From Devosia sp. 1566 (GTDB lineage: Bacteria; Pseudomonadota; Alphaproteobacteria; Rhizobiales; Devosiaceae): 64,000 nt of DNA. Location: assembly GCF_004005995.1 (NCBI RefSeq), contig NZ_CP034767.1, positions 3,946,501 through 4,010,500 of the forward strand, written 5' to 3'. Positions 8,049-17,309 of this stretch are shown here, in pieces. The first letter of the stretch is position 1. Each line of letters begins with the position of its first letter. The notes under the pieces were generated by a model, which made no database searches, had not been told where the DNA came from, and saw only the letters and a program-made list of their open reading frames with translations. The translations under genes and the position numbers were made by a program.

Positions 8049-9215
8049 ATGCAATCCAACAGCAATGACCCTTTCGAGCTCATGCACATGATCGAGCTGC
8101 GCCGCGATCTGCATGCCAACCCCGAACTGGGCTTTGAGGAAATCCGCACCAGCCAGATCGTCGCCGAACAACTCGCGGAAGTCGGCATTGAAGTGCATCG
8201 CGGCCTTGGCAAGACCGGCGTCGTCGGCACTTTGCGCGGGGGCACGGGCACAAGGGCGATCGCCTTGCGGGCCGATATGGACGCACTGGCCATGCCTGAA
8301 CTCGCCGAGCGCGACTATGCCTCCAAGACCCCAAACACCATGCATGCCTGCGGCCATGACGGCCATACGGTGATGCTGCTGGCAGCGGCGCGCCATCTCG
8401 CCCGGGAGCGCAACTTTTCGGGCACCGTGCATTTTATCTTCCAGCCGGCTGAAGAAGGGCGCGGTGGTGCCAAGGCCATGATCGATGACGGTTTCTTCGA
8501 GCGCTTCCCGGTTGACGCTGTTTATGGCCTGCACAACATGCCCGGGCTCGCTCCCGACGAGATGGCAGTGGTCGCCGGCCCGCAGCTGGCCTCGTCCGAT
8601 AGCTGGGAAGTGACGTTCCGCGGCATCGGCACCCATGGTGCCAAGCCCCATCTGGGGCGCGATGCCGTCACCGCCGCCGGCCAATTCCTTCTTGCCCTCC
8701 ACACCATCGTCGCTCGTCGCGTCGATCCGCTGCAACCCGCCGTGGTGAGCGCCTGCGCGATCGAGAGCGGCGATTTCCGCGCCCTCAATGTCATCCCTGA
8801 CGCTGTCCGCATCGGCGGTACGGCCCGCGCCTACAGCGCCGCGGTGCGCGATCAGCTCGAAGCCGAAATCGGCCAGCTGGCACAGGGCACCGCCGCCATG
8901 TTCGGCATCACTGCAGACTACAAATTCCTGCGCCGCATCCCGCCCGTGATCAACGACGCCGACGCGACCCGTCGCGCCCTGGCGGCAGCGCAGGCCGTGA
9001 CCGGCCGGCCGGTGGTCACCGATTTCCCGCCCTCGACCGCCGGCGACGATTTCGCCTTCTTTAGCGCGGCGGTGCCCGGCGCCTATGTCTGGCTGGGCAA
9101 TGGTCCGGCAGTGGATGGCGCGCTGCACCACAACTCGCGCTATGATTTCAACGACGAAGCCATTGCAACCGGCGCCCGCTTCTGGAGCACGCTGGTTCAA
9201 CAAGAGCTGCGCTGA
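8049..9215 (+). CDS. M20-family amidohydrolase (hippurate/N-acyl-amino-acid hydrolase type)
   Basis: Metal-dependent amidase of 388 residues, M20D subfamily. Metal-site residues are visible: RADMDA-type aspartate near residue 78, HACGHDGH at about 97-104, and the catalytic glutamate pair in QPAEEGRGGA near 136. An internal dimerisation/lid domain follows and the last ligand histidine lies close to the C-terminus (LHHNSRYDF). Family members cleave N-acyl or N-carbamoyl amino acids, indole-amide conjugates or hippurate; the exact substrate cannot be read here. Its 3' end overlaps the convergent nucleoside hydrolase gene by 19 bp. Confidence 0.9.
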   Translation: MQSNSNDPFELMHMIELRRDLHANPELGFEEIRTSQIVAEQLAEVGIEVHRGLGKTGVVGTLRGGTGTRAIALRADMDALAMPELAERDYASKTPNTMHACGHDGHTVMLLAAARHLARERNFSGTVHFIFQPAEEGRGGAKAMIDDGFFERFPVDAVYGLHNMPGLAPDEMAVVAGPQLASSDSWEVTFRGIGTHGAKPHLGRDAVTAAGQFLLALHTIVARRVDPLQPAVVSACAIESGDFRALNVIPDAVRIGGTARAYSAAVRDQLEAEIGQLAQGTAAMFGITADYKFLRRIPPVINDADATRRALAAAQAVTGRPVVTDFPPSTAGDDFAFFSAAVPGAYVWLGNGPAVDGALHHNSRYDFNDEAIATGARFWSTLVQQELR

Positions 9216-10123
9216 GCCTCGTTGAGGCCGTGCCTCAGGGCCTCGATAGCTCCGGGGCCATCGACCCGCATCGCGACCTTGATGGGCGGCGCGTCCGCGT
9301 CCTGCACAAGGGCGCCCGCTTCAGGTCCATCGCTCACATCAACCGCCAGTCTCAAGGTGTCGAGGCCAAACAAGCCAGGCTCGACCGCAAACAGCATCAC
9401 GCAAGGGTCGTGGAGGGGCCGGCTTTCCCGGCCACTGCCGAAGTAGAGCGCGATGATCTCGGCACAAAGGTCTCCGGCCGGCGAGCCTCGCAGCGAGGCA
9501 ATCTGCGCCGGAACCACCCGGACGCGCCGGGTGACGTCCAGCGGGATCACGGTGAGATCAAGCCCTGCTCCGAGCACGATCTGCGCCGCCTCGGGGTCGG
9601 TGGCGAAATTATACTCCGAACGCGCGCCGATATTGCCGGGCTCGTCCACCGCTCCGCCCATGACGATGAGCCGACCCATGCGGGCCGCAGCATCAGGATG
9701 GTCGCGCACGAGGAGGGCGATATTGGTCAGGGGCCCGAGGGCAAGGATGTCGACGCTCCCCGCAGGCGCCGACTGCAATTGCTCGACCAGCCAGCCGACC
9801 GCCTCGCCCTGCGCTTCGGCTTGCGGCCGGGGCAAGGCAAGGCCGCCCATCCCATCATCGCCGTGAATGGAGGTGAGTTCCGCCCCGCCACGACGAAGCG
9901 GCTGCGCAGCACCGCGGCGCACCGGCACATCGCAGCGCGCCATCGCGACAAGCAGCCGAAGGCTGTTGCTTGTGCTCGCCTCGATACCGATATTGCCCGC
10001 GACCGTCGTCAGTCCCAGCACCTCGAACCGACCGCAAGCGAGGGCATAAAGGATTGCGACCGCATCATCGAGCCCGGGATCGGTGTCGATGATCACCCGC
10101 CGAGGGGTTGCTGGCGCGCTCAA
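9197..10123 (-). CDS. Inosine-uridine preferring nucleoside hydrolase (IunH/RihA family)
   Basis: Hydrolyses the N-glycosidic bond of ribonucleosides to base plus ribose. The 308-residue protein begins with the calcium-binding aspartate cluster DTDPGLDDA at about residues 13-21. The ribose-binding region N-F-x-x-D-P-E-A occurs near 170, and a C-terminal aspartate (LHDPCVML) completes the site. The start is TTG 10123, overlapping the upstream gene's stop by four bases, so it is the last gene of a long minus-strand operon beginning with the ABC binding protein at 15231. This places nucleoside cleavage after uptake. Confidence 0.92.
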   Translation of the reverse strand: MSAPATPRRVIIDTDPGLDDAVAILYALACGRFEVLGLTTVAGNIGIEASTSNSLRLLVAMARCDVPVRRGAAQPLRRGGAELTSIHGDDGMGGLALPRPQAEAQGEAVGWLVEQLQSAPAGSVDILALGPLTNIALLVRDHPDAAARMGRLIVMGGAVDEPGNIGARSEYNFATDPEAAQIVLGAGLDLTVIPLDVTRRVRVVPAQIASLRGSPAGDLCAEIIALYFGSGRESRPLHDPCVMLFAVEPGLFGLDTLRLAVDVSDGPEAGALVQDADAPPIKVAMRVDGPGAIEALRHGLNEAQRSSC

Positions 10124-11445
10124 GCTTTCTGCTCGTCAAGCAAGACCATCTCGGCCCTGAACTGCTCGGCAATCTGCAAGGCATCGCGCAGCGCCTTTTT
10201 GGGCTCAAGCGTTTGCATCTGCCGGTTCCGCATCAGCCAGCGGCCGGCCACCATAGTGTCGAGCACATCACCGGGCATGGCTGCAAACACCAGCGCCGAA
10301 TAAGGATCATAGATCGGATGCAGCCGCGGCGCGGCAAGGCTGATGCGAATAAGGTCCGCCTGCTTGCCCGGCTCGAGCGAACCCGTCTGCAGATTGAGCC
10401 CCAGCACCCGGGCTCCCTCGATCGTCGCCATCTGCACGACATCACGCGCTGGCAATGGCCGCCGCGATTTGCCCAAGAGCTTGGCAAACATCGACACCGG
10501 CGCGAACTGCGCGAACAGATCCAGCGTATTGCCGCTCATCGCCCCGTCACTGCCCAGGCCCACCGGCAAGCCGGCATTACGCAGCGCTTCCACCGGCGCG
10601 ATGCCGCGGCCGGCCTTGCCATTGGAGCGCGGATTGGTGGCGACGCAAACCTGCGCCTCGGCCATCATGGTGATATCGGCATGATCGAGCTGCAAGCAGT
10701 GCGCGCAGATGAGGTTGGGCTTGAGCAAACCAGCTTCGCGCGTCACCTCGACCGTCGAGCAGCCATGGTTATCCTGCGCCCAGCGGACTTCCAGATCGCT
10801 CTCAGCCAGGTGCATCTGCACCGGAATATTGGGGTGATCCGCCGACCATTGCGCTACCCGCTCCATGGTGGCGCGGCCGGTGGAGTATGGCGCATGCGGG
10901 GCAATCGACGCCGTGACGAGCGGATGGCCGGCAAACTCATCCACCAGCGCCTCGACCAGGGCAAAGCCCTCGTCCCAGTTGCGATGATCGGGCGGCTGGA
11001 AGTCGGCGAGAGTCTGGCCGACGATGGCACGCAGGCCCGAAGCCGCAGCTACCCGGCCCACTTCCTGCTCGAAATAATACATGTCGGTGACGGTGGTGAC
11101 CCCGCCCTGGATCATCTCCAGCGCCGAAAGGGCCGAGCCGACCCGCACCATCTCTGGCGACACGAATTTGCGCTCAAGCGGCAGGATATAGCGGTAAAGG
11201 CGATCATCCACGTCTTCGCCCAGGCCCCGGAACACCGCCATGCCCATATGGCAGTGGGTGTTGACCATGCCGGGCATGACGATATCGCCGCCGCAATCCA
11301 CGATCTCGGCGCCGGCGATGGAGGGCGGCTCGCCACCGCCCAGTCCCGTGATGGTGGTGCCATCCACCTGCACCCAGCCAGGATTGTGCTCGCTCATCGC
11401 CTCGTCGAGCGTCAGCACCCAGGCATTGACGAAAAGAATGGTCAC
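10120..11445 (-). CDS. Amidohydrolase-superfamily deaminase (MtaD / SAH deaminase / TrzA-like)
   Basis: A 441-residue zinc hydrolase of the amidohydrolase superfamily, in the group that deaminates 5'-methylthioadenosine, S-adenosylhomocysteine, guanine or s-triazines. Metal ligands are visible: THCHMG at about residue 67, HLAES and AHC in the middle, and the SDG aspartate at about 300. The VTTVTDMYYF segment is typical of the MtaD branch. GTG 11445 is chosen because it overlaps the ATPase stop by four bases (GTGA); longer frames would run into the ATPase gene. Neighbours (nucleoside hydrolase, adenine deaminase family) support a purine or purine-nucleoside substrate. Confidence 0.87.
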   Translation of the reverse strand: MTILFVNAWVLTLDEAMSEHNPGWVQVDGTTITGLGGGEPPSIAGAEIVDCGGDIVMPGMVNTHCHMGMAVFRGLGEDVDDRLYRYILPLERKFVSPEMVRVGSALSALEMIQGGVTTVTDMYYFEQEVGRVAAASGLRAIVGQTLADFQPPDHRNWDEGFALVEALVDEFAGHPLVTASIAPHAPYSTGRATMERVAQWSADHPNIPVQMHLAESDLEVRWAQDNHGCSTVEVTREAGLLKPNLICAHCLQLDHADITMMAEAQVCVATNPRSNGKAGRGIAPVEALRNAGLPVGLGSDGAMSGNTLDLFAQFAPVSMFAKLLGKSRRPLPARDVVQMATIEGARVLGLNLQTGSLEPGKQADLIRISLAAPRLHPIYDPYSALVFAAMPGDVLDTMVAGRWLMRNRQMQTLEPKKALRDALQIAEQFRAEMVLLDEQKA

Positions 11446-12509
11446 GCCGTTTCTGCCGCCAGGATCGTGCATTGCTCGGGCACGGGCACGAGCTTGGCCT
11501 GTCCGCCCATCTCGAGCGGCCGCGTCAGCGGCCCATTGGCCAGCAGCGGGCCGGCGGGCGTGTCGCACTGATACTGGTAGGCACGACCCAGATAGGTGCG
11601 CAGCCCCAGCGTTGCCGGAATGCCTTCCATGGCCAGGTCAGGGCTCGCCACAAGGCCATCGGCCCGGCAAGCCAGCGTGAAGCTGTCGGGAATGGCGCCG
11701 AACTGCTCCAGGCCCAGCGTCAGCCGCACGCCACCGGCAGCCTCGGCGGTGATCTTCGCACCATCCCGCTCGACAACGCGCATGGGGATCAGGTTCTCAA
11801 AGCCCACAAACCGCGCGACGAACGCATTGGCTGGACGCTGATAAAGGGTTTCGGGCGTATCGAGCTGCATGATGCGGCCCGCATGCATGATGGCCACGCG
11901 ATCCGAGATCGAAAAGGCTTCTTCCTGGTCGTGCGTGACGTAAACCGAGGTCGTGCCATTGGCGCGCTGCAGCTGGCGGATTTCGACCCGCATATCGACC
12001 CGCAGCTTGGCGTCGAGATTGGACAGCGGCTCATCGAACATCAAAAGCGGCGGCTCAATAACGAGGGCGCGCGCCAGTGCCACACGCTGTTTTTGCCCAC
12101 CCGACAGCTCTCCGGGCAGTCGGCTCGCGAGATGCGCGAGGCCCACGCGCTCGAGCATGGCCGCGACACGCTTGGTTTTTTCCGCCGGCGCAACCCCGCG
12201 TTGCTTGAGCCCAAAGCCCACATTGTCGGCCACGCTCATATGGGGAAAGAGCGCATAGTTCTGGAACACCAGCCCGATATCGCGCCGATGCGCGGGCAGG
12301 CGTGTCAGGTCGACCCCGCCAAGCAGGATGCGGCCTGAAGTGGGCTGCAGGAAACCGGCCACCAGACGCAGGGTCGTGGTCTTGCCGCAGCCGCTGGCGC
12401 CCAGCAGCGAGACGAGTTCGCCTTCCGCCACCTCGAGCGAAAGATCTTCAAGCACCTTGGTCGTGCCGTAATGGGCAGTGATCGACTGGATCGAAAGAGC
12501 TTTGGTCAC
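11442..12509 (-). CDS. ABC transporter ATP-binding protein, PotA/FbpC-type
   Basis: A 355-residue ATPase for the polyamine/opine/iron-type importer encoded upstream on the same strand. Walker A GASGCGKTT is at about residues 36-44, followed by Q-loop VFQNYALFPH, signature LSGGQ, Walker B LLMFDEP, and VTHDQEEA. The C-terminal third is a TOBE domain. The GTG start at 12509 lies 12 bp after the permease gene and the stop overlaps the deaminase start. The same family moves putrescine, thiamine, iron and other small cations; context here points to purines. Confidence 0.9.
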   Translation of the reverse strand: MTKALSIQSITAHYGTTKVLEDLSLEVAEGELVSLLGASGCGKTTTLRLVAGFLQPTSGRILLGGVDLTRLPAHRRDIGLVFQNYALFPHMSVADNVGFGLKQRGVAPAEKTKRVAAMLERVGLAHLASRLPGELSGGQKQRVALARALVIEPPLLMFDEPLSNLDAKLRVDMRVEIRQLQRANGTTSVYVTHDQEEAFSISDRVAIMHAGRIMQLDTPETLYQRPANAFVARFVGFENLIPMRVVERDGAKITAEAAGGVRLTLGLEQFGAIPDSFTLACRADGLVASPDLAMEGIPATLGLRTYLGRAYQYQCDTPAGPLLANGPLTRPLEMGGQAKLVPVPEQCTILAAETA

Positions 12510-12521
12510 GCGCGTGGCACT

Positions 12522-13313
12522 CTATTTAGCAAGGAATGTAAGGCCGAGCGTGCGCTCGACAATCGCCATGACCCCGACGGTCAGCACCATCAGCAGCACT
12601 GACACCGAAGCAACGGTGGGATCAAAGAACTGCTCCATATGCGCCAGCAGCTGGATGGGGAGCGTGGAAATGCCCGGGCCGGTGAGGAAAATGGAGATGG
12701 ACACGTCATTGATCGAGGTGATGAAGGCCAGGATAAAGGCCGCGATCACGCCCGAGCGCACATTGGGGAGCAGGATGGTGAAAAAGGTGCGCAGCGGGGG
12801 TGAGCCCAGGCTGATCGCCGCTTCCTCGACCGAAAAGTCGAACGAGGCGAGCGACGCGCTGATCACCCGCACCACATAGGGCAGCACGAGCAGGCTGTGC
12901 CCGAACACCAGCGTCAGGAAGATAGGGGTGTTGAACTGCACCGCCACATTCTTGAGGAGCGCGAACCCCAGCACCAGCTCGGGCACCAGCACCGGCAGCA
13001 CGAACAGCGTGGCCAGCCACCCCGGCAGCTGGATGCGGTAGCGATTGAGCGCATAGGCGGCGGGAATGCCGATCAGCAGCGCGATGAAGGTCGAGAGGAA
13101 CGCGATCTGCAGGCTGGTGATGATGGTACGACGGAACGCAGCGATCTCGAAGATATTGGCGAACCAGCGTAGCGACAGCCCCTGGGGGGGGAAGGTCAGA
13201 TAGGTCGTGTCGCTGAGCGCAGAGCCCACCACGATGATGAGTGGGCCGATGAGGAAGATGAAAACGAGGACGGTAAAGCCAATGAGGGCCGGGTGCAGCT
13301 TTTGGGTCATCAT
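12522..13313 (-). CDS. ABC transporter permease, PotC-type
   Basis: Inner-membrane permease of 263 residues with six predicted helices, the first at residues 10-32. The cytoplasmic EAA motif reads EEAAISLGSPPLRTF near residue 170. Two adjacent ATG codons (13313 and 13310) can start it; the first overlaps the upstream stop by four bases (ATGA) and is chosen. It pairs with the PotB-type permease upstream to form the translocation pore. Confidence 0.9.
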   Translation of the reverse strand: MMTQKLHPALIGFTVLVFIFLIGPLIIVVGSALSDTTYLTFPPQGLSLRWFANIFEIAAFRRTIITSLQIAFLSTFIALLIGIPAAYALNRYRIQLPGWLATLFVLPVLVPELVLGFALLKNVAVQFNTPIFLTLVFGHSLLVLPYVVRVISASLASFDFSVEEAAISLGSPPLRTFFTILLPNVRSGVIAAFILAFITSINDVSISIFLTGPGISTLPIQLLAHMEQFFDPTVASVSVLLMVLTVGVMAIVERTLGLTFLAK

Positions 13314-14134
13314 ACCGCCATCGGGTTGAGACGGCGGGCGACCCGCGTCATCACAAGAACAATGGCGATGGTGAACACCACCATGACGGCCGCGATGGTG
13401 GAGGCCGCGACCCAGTCGAAGGTGACCATGGCCTGCTGATACATGAGCGTGCCCATCATCATCACCTGCTCGCCGCCCAGCAATTGGGGCGTGGCATAGG
13501 AGGTGAAGCTGCCGGTGAACACCAGCACGGCACCCACGATGAGGCCCGGCACCGCGAGCGGCAGGATGACCTGGGTGAAGGTCGCCCAAGGCTTGGCGCC
13601 CAGCGAAGAGGAGGCCTGGATCAGGTCTTCGGGGATGGATTCAAGCACGCCCACCAGGGTCAAAATCATCAGGGGAACAAAGAGATAGACCATCGCCACG
13701 ATCACCGAGCCCTGCGTGTAGAGCATGGTCAGGGGCTCGCCGATGAGACCGGTGGAGACGAGGAAATTGTTGAGAATGCCGTTCTTGCCCAAGATGATGA
13801 GCCAGGCAAAGGAGCGCACGACGACGCCGGTCAGGAGCGGAAACACGGCGGCAATGATCAGGATCGACTTGAGCCAACCCGGCGCGCGGCTGATCACGAA
13901 GGCCGTTATGAAGCCAACTATGAGCGCGATCGCCGTAACTATGAACGAAACCTGAATGGTGCGGAACAGCACCGTGCGGCGAAAACCGCTGCCGAAAAAT
14001 CCAAGATACGGCGCCAGCGGGCCGTTGGGCGTCATGAAGGTGGTGACGATGGTGGCAACCACCGGCAGCACCAGAAAGACCACCACCAGCAGCGTCGCGG
14101 GAGAGGCCAGGGTCCAACCTGAAAATCGCTTCAT
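13310..14134 (-). CDS. ABC transporter permease, PotB-type
   Basis: Inner-membrane permease of 274 residues with six predicted helices. The docking loop contains IQASSSLGAKPWATF near residue 185, the PotB/PotH form of the EAA motif. It lies 59 bp downstream of the binding-protein gene, with a stable hairpin in that gap, and overlaps the second permease by four bases. Confidence 0.9.
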   Translation of the reverse strand: MKRFSGWTLASPATLLVVVFLVLPVVATIVTTFMTPNGPLAPYLGFFGSGFRRTVLFRTIQVSFIVTAIALIVGFITAFVISRAPGWLKSILIIAAVFPLLTGVVVRSFAWLIILGKNGILNNFLVSTGLIGEPLTMLYTQGSVIVAMVYLFVPLMILTLVGVLESIPEDLIQASSSLGAKPWATFTQVILPLAVPGLIVGAVLVFTGSFTSYATPQLLGGEQVMMMGTLMYQQAMVTFDWVAASTIAAVMVVFTIAIVLVMTRVARRLNPMAV

Positions 14135-14164
14135 TCAACCTGGCCCTTTAGTCCAGCAAAGAGT

Positions 14165-14186
14165 GCGGGGCGCTAAGGCGCCCCGC
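14165..14186 (-). terminator. Stable hairpin between binding-protein and permease genes
   Basis: A perfect 9 bp GC-rich stem (14165-14173 with 14178-14186) has a 4 nt loop and no long T tract. Such hairpins after binding-protein genes commonly give partial termination or protect the upstream mRNA, so that binding protein exceeds permease. Confidence 0.6.
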
Positions 14187-14193
14187 TTGGAGA

Positions 14194-15231
14194 TTACATG
14201 CCGAAGATTTCGTTCCAGCGCTCGATCCAGCCGGACTTGGCGGCGTTCATCTTGGCATAGTCGATGCGCTGCAGCCCGGCGATGGTGTCGGCACCATAGG
14301 TCCAGAGTTCTGCCTGCTCGGGGGTCAATTCCACCGCGGTGTTGACCGGAGCGTCAACGCCCTCTTCAGCCAGAACCTGCTGGATTTCGGGCGAGAGGAT
14401 GAAGTTGATGAACTGGTAGGCCAATTCCGGCTCGGCTGCGCCCTTGGGAATGTTGACGGTGTTGAGCGTGGCAATCGAGCCTTCCTCGAGCTCGGCCCAT
14501 TCAACGGTCGGCACGGCAGCCTGAATCTGGCCCAGGGTGAAGTCCTGCGCAATGGCAGCACTGATCTCACCGGTCGAGAAGAGATTGATCATCTCCGAGC
14601 CGGTATTGTAGTTCTTGACCACATTGGGCTTGAGTTCGGCGACGGCGGCAAAGGCGGCATCGGTGTCTTCATAGGCATCGACACCGGCATGATCGCCTGC
14701 CTTGAGCACGACCATCGGGCCGGCCGTGGTGGTGATGCCGGGCAGCGAGAGCGAGGAAGCGAGGTCTTCGCTCCAAAGGTCATTCCAGGAGGTGACCGGC
14801 GTTGCGATCTTGGCGGTGTCGTAAACAATGCCGACTCGGCCGATCGTATAGGCCGGACCATACCCGCCCTGCGGGTCCTTGGCGATGTCATAAAGACCAG
14901 CAAGGTTGGGGAGTTTGGCCGGATCGATCTGCTGGAACAGGCCCGCTTCAATGCCCTGCTGGCTGAAGCTGTCGGAGAAATAGGCGACGTCAACGCCACC
15001 GCCATTGCGGATCTGCAGCTTGTTGAGACGCTCGCCGTTATTGCCGGTCTCGAACACGATCTCGCAGTCGCACATTTCGCGGAAGGGCGCGAGCACCAGC
15101 GTCTCGAGCTTTTCGCCATTGAAGCCCCACCAGGAAATGGTCAGGGTCTTGTCCTGCGCCATTGCGGGCGCGGCCATCATGGCAGAGGCGGCAAGGGCAA
15201 CCGCGAAGACGGAAGAAACAATTTTCGACAT
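14194..15231 (-). CDS. ABC transporter substrate-binding protein, PotD/type 2 family
   Basis: Periplasmic binding protein of 345 residues with a clear signal peptide (cleavage expected after APAMA near residue 24), followed by LTISWWGFNG, a start typical of the spermidine/putrescine/thiamine/iron binding group. ATG 15231 is preceded by AAGGA seven bases upstream; a longer frame from 15324 would bury the signal peptide. It is the first gene of the minus-strand operon 15231-9197 and diverges from the adenine deaminase-like gene 199 bp away. Ligand unknown; downstream enzymes suggest a nucleoside, purine base or related adenine compound. Confidence 0.9.
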   Translation of the reverse strand: MSKIVSSVFAVALAASAMMAAPAMAQDKTLTISWWGFNGEKLETLVLAPFREMCDCEIVFETGNNGERLNKLQIRNGGGVDVAYFSDSFSQQGIEAGLFQQIDPAKLPNLAGLYDIAKDPQGGYGPAYTIGRVGIVYDTAKIATPVTSWNDLWSEDLASSLSLPGITTTAGPMVVLKAGDHAGVDAYEDTDAAFAAVAELKPNVVKNYNTGSEMINLFSTGEISAAIAQDFTLGQIQAAVPTVEWAELEEGSIATLNTVNIPKGAAEPELAYQFINFILSPEIQQVLAEEGVDAPVNTAVELTPEQAELWTYGADTIAGLQRIDYAKMNAAKSGWIERWNEIFGM

Positions 15232-15430
15232 GGATATTCCTTTGCACGCGGAGTGCCGTCCGCGAACGGATGGAGCGCAGGCCCGGCCGGCAGAAGCCTG
15301 TTTTTTGGGTCGCATATGCCGCAAGCCTTATCTTTGTGCAACTGTCATGGGAAGATGGCTTCTACTCGCCATCCCTCTTATTGACAGGCAAGCGCATTGT
15401 CAGCGCGGCAAACTGTATCTCGGAACTGAT

Positions 15431-17293
15431 ATGACCACCATAAGCGATCTGCTGATCAACCCTGAAGACGAAGTCGCGATCCGGCAGAACCTGGCCCTGG
15501 TGGCACTGGGCAAGCGTCCGGCCGATCGCGCCATTCGCGTGGGAAAGGTGCTCGATGTCTATGGCCGCAACTGGCACGAGGACCAGGAGATCGTGGTCTC
15601 GGGGCGCCGCATCGCCTGGGTGGGTCCGGCCGGCGCTTATCCCGGCAACGTAGCCGAACGGATCGACCGCTCCCATCTGGCCGCCGTGCCCGGCTTTGGC
15701 GAAGTGCACAAGCATATTGAATCGAGCCATCTGACCCCCGAATGGGAGGCGGCGCTGGTGCTGCCCCATGGCTGCACCTGGACCTGTGAAGCCAGCCACG
15801 AATTTTCCAACGTGAATGGCGCTCACAATCTCCAATTCTGGCTGACTGCGCGGCTGGCCGGCTCGCCCATGAAGATTTTCCCCTTGCCCGGCTCGGCCGT
15901 TCCGCCCACCGCCTATGAATGGGGTGGCGGGCATTTCGGCTATGCCGAACAGGCCCAGTTCCTGCGCAGCCAGCTGATGGTGGCGGGGCTCGACGAGGTG
16001 ATGGATTGGCCGGCAGTCTGGAACCCCGACAACCCCTCCTATGAGCGGCTCTGGGGGATGATCCGCGCCACCTTCGAGCAGCGCGGCGTGGTCGAGGGGC
16101 ATGCGGCCGGGATGCGGGACCTCAATGACATCAATGCCTTTGCCGCCGCCGGCATGGCGTCGGACCACGAAGCCTGGACGGCCGAGGAGGTCAGCGACAA
16201 GCTGCGGCGGGGCCTGTTCATGGAACTGCGCCCCCATTCCCTCACCGAAATGATCACGGGCCTGCTTGAGCGCGGGCAGAGCGATTGGTCCAATGTCGCG
16301 CTGTGCACCGATGATCGCTCCTGTTCCGATACAATGAAGCTGGGGGCCACCGACCATAATGTGCGGCTCGCCATCGCCGCAGGGCTGCCGGTCGAGACCG
16401 CGATCCAACTGGTGACGATCAATCCGGCCCGGCATATGCGGCTAACGCCTTGGGTCGGCGCTGTCGCGCCAGGACGCTTTGCCGATCTGGTTCTGCTCGA
16501 TGACATTGAAAAGCTCGCCATTGACCAGGTCTGGGCTGACGGCACCCAGGTCTCGCAGGGGAAAAGCTATACCGGCGCCCTGCCCCAGATCACCTGGCCC
16601 GACTGGGCAACAAAGACGGTCCATATCGAGCGGGAGATGACGGCCGCCGATTTCGCCATTCCCGCACCTGCGGATCGCGACACGGTTCAGGCTGCGCTGT
16701 TGCGGCCTTTCCACTGGGCCGATGACTTCATCACTACCGAACTCAAGGTAGAGAATGGGCTGGTGCAGCGCGACACTGCCCGCAACATCACCAAATGGGC
16801 CATTGTCGACCGGTTTTCGGGGGAGGGCAAAGCCGCGGCCATGTTCTGGCTGGGCACCGGGCCGGCCACGCCCGATACGGCGCTGGCCTGTTCCATGGGG
16901 CACGACAAGCACAATATCTGGGTGGTGGGCTCGTCGGACGAGGCCATGGCGCTCGCAGTCAATACCCTGCGCCAAACGCAAGGGGGCTGGGCCCTGGTGC
17001 GTAGCGGGGAAGTGCTCGCCACCGTGCGCTATGAGGTCGGGGGCCTCATGGCCTGCCGCCCGGCCGCCGAACTCGATGCCGAAATGGCCGAGCTTTACCG
17101 ACAGGGCGAAACCATTGAGTGGATGTTCGAGCCGACCTTTTCGCCGCGCTGGTGGCCCGGCTTTCCCGAACGGCTGGCCTTTGCCACCCTCACCTGCGCG
17201 CCCTGGCGCTGGGTTCTGGTGGCCCCTTCGCCGCTCGCGCCGGAGGGGTTTGTCAATGTTGCCACCGGAGCCACCCACCCCATCGTCTGGTAG
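15431..17293 (+). CDS. Adenine deaminase family protein (divergent)
   Basis: A 620-residue amidohydrolase of the Ade family, which deaminates adenine to hypoxanthine or related aminopurines. Landmarks are conserved: VPGFGEVHKHIESS (HxH plus ESS) near residue 88, the bridging glutamate in LDEVMDWP, EGHAAG, DHE, and LCTDDRS at about 297. An adenine-deaminase C-terminal domain with MGHDKHN follows. The PHE motif after the first barrel strands is altered to CEASHEFSNV but keeps the histidine. ATG 15431 is chosen by homology of the start; the open frame extends further back through the divergent promoter region. Exact aminopurine substrate uncertain. Confidence 0.87.
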   Translation: MTTISDLLINPEDEVAIRQNLALVALGKRPADRAIRVGKVLDVYGRNWHEDQEIVVSGRRIAWVGPAGAYPGNVAERIDRSHLAAVPGFGEVHKHIESSHLTPEWEAALVLPHGCTWTCEASHEFSNVNGAHNLQFWLTARLAGSPMKIFPLPGSAVPPTAYEWGGGHFGYAEQAQFLRSQLMVAGLDEVMDWPAVWNPDNPSYERLWGMIRATFEQRGVVEGHAAGMRDLNDINAFAAAGMASDHEAWTAEEVSDKLRRGLFMELRPHSLTEMITGLLERGQSDWSNVALCTDDRSCSDTMKLGATDHNVRLAIAAGLPVETAIQLVTINPARHMRLTPWVGAVAPGRFADLVLLDDIEKLAIDQVWADGTQVSQGKSYTGALPQITWPDWATKTVHIEREMTAADFAIPAPADRDTVQAALLRPFHWADDFITTELKVENGLVQRDTARNITKWAIVDRFSGEGKAAAMFWLGTGPATPDTALACSMGHDKHNIWVVGSSDEAMALAVNTLRQTQGGWALVRSGEVLATVRYEVGGLMACRPAAELDAEMAELYRQGETIEWMFEPTFSPRWWPGFPERLAFATLTCAPWRWVLVAPSPLAPEGFVNVATGATHPIVW

Positions 17294-17309
17294 ATGTGGC
17301 TGGGCTTGC

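Noticed and set aside
10108..11571. A 487-codon plus-strand frame opposite the MtaD-like deaminase
   Set aside because: The minus strand encodes a complete amidohydrolase with all metal ligands; the plus frame has shadow-like composition and no motif.
15005..15430. N-terminal extension of the adenine deaminase family gene
   Set aside because: The extra 142 codons overlap the divergent binding-protein gene and its signal peptide and show no domain; ATG 15431 matches family starts.
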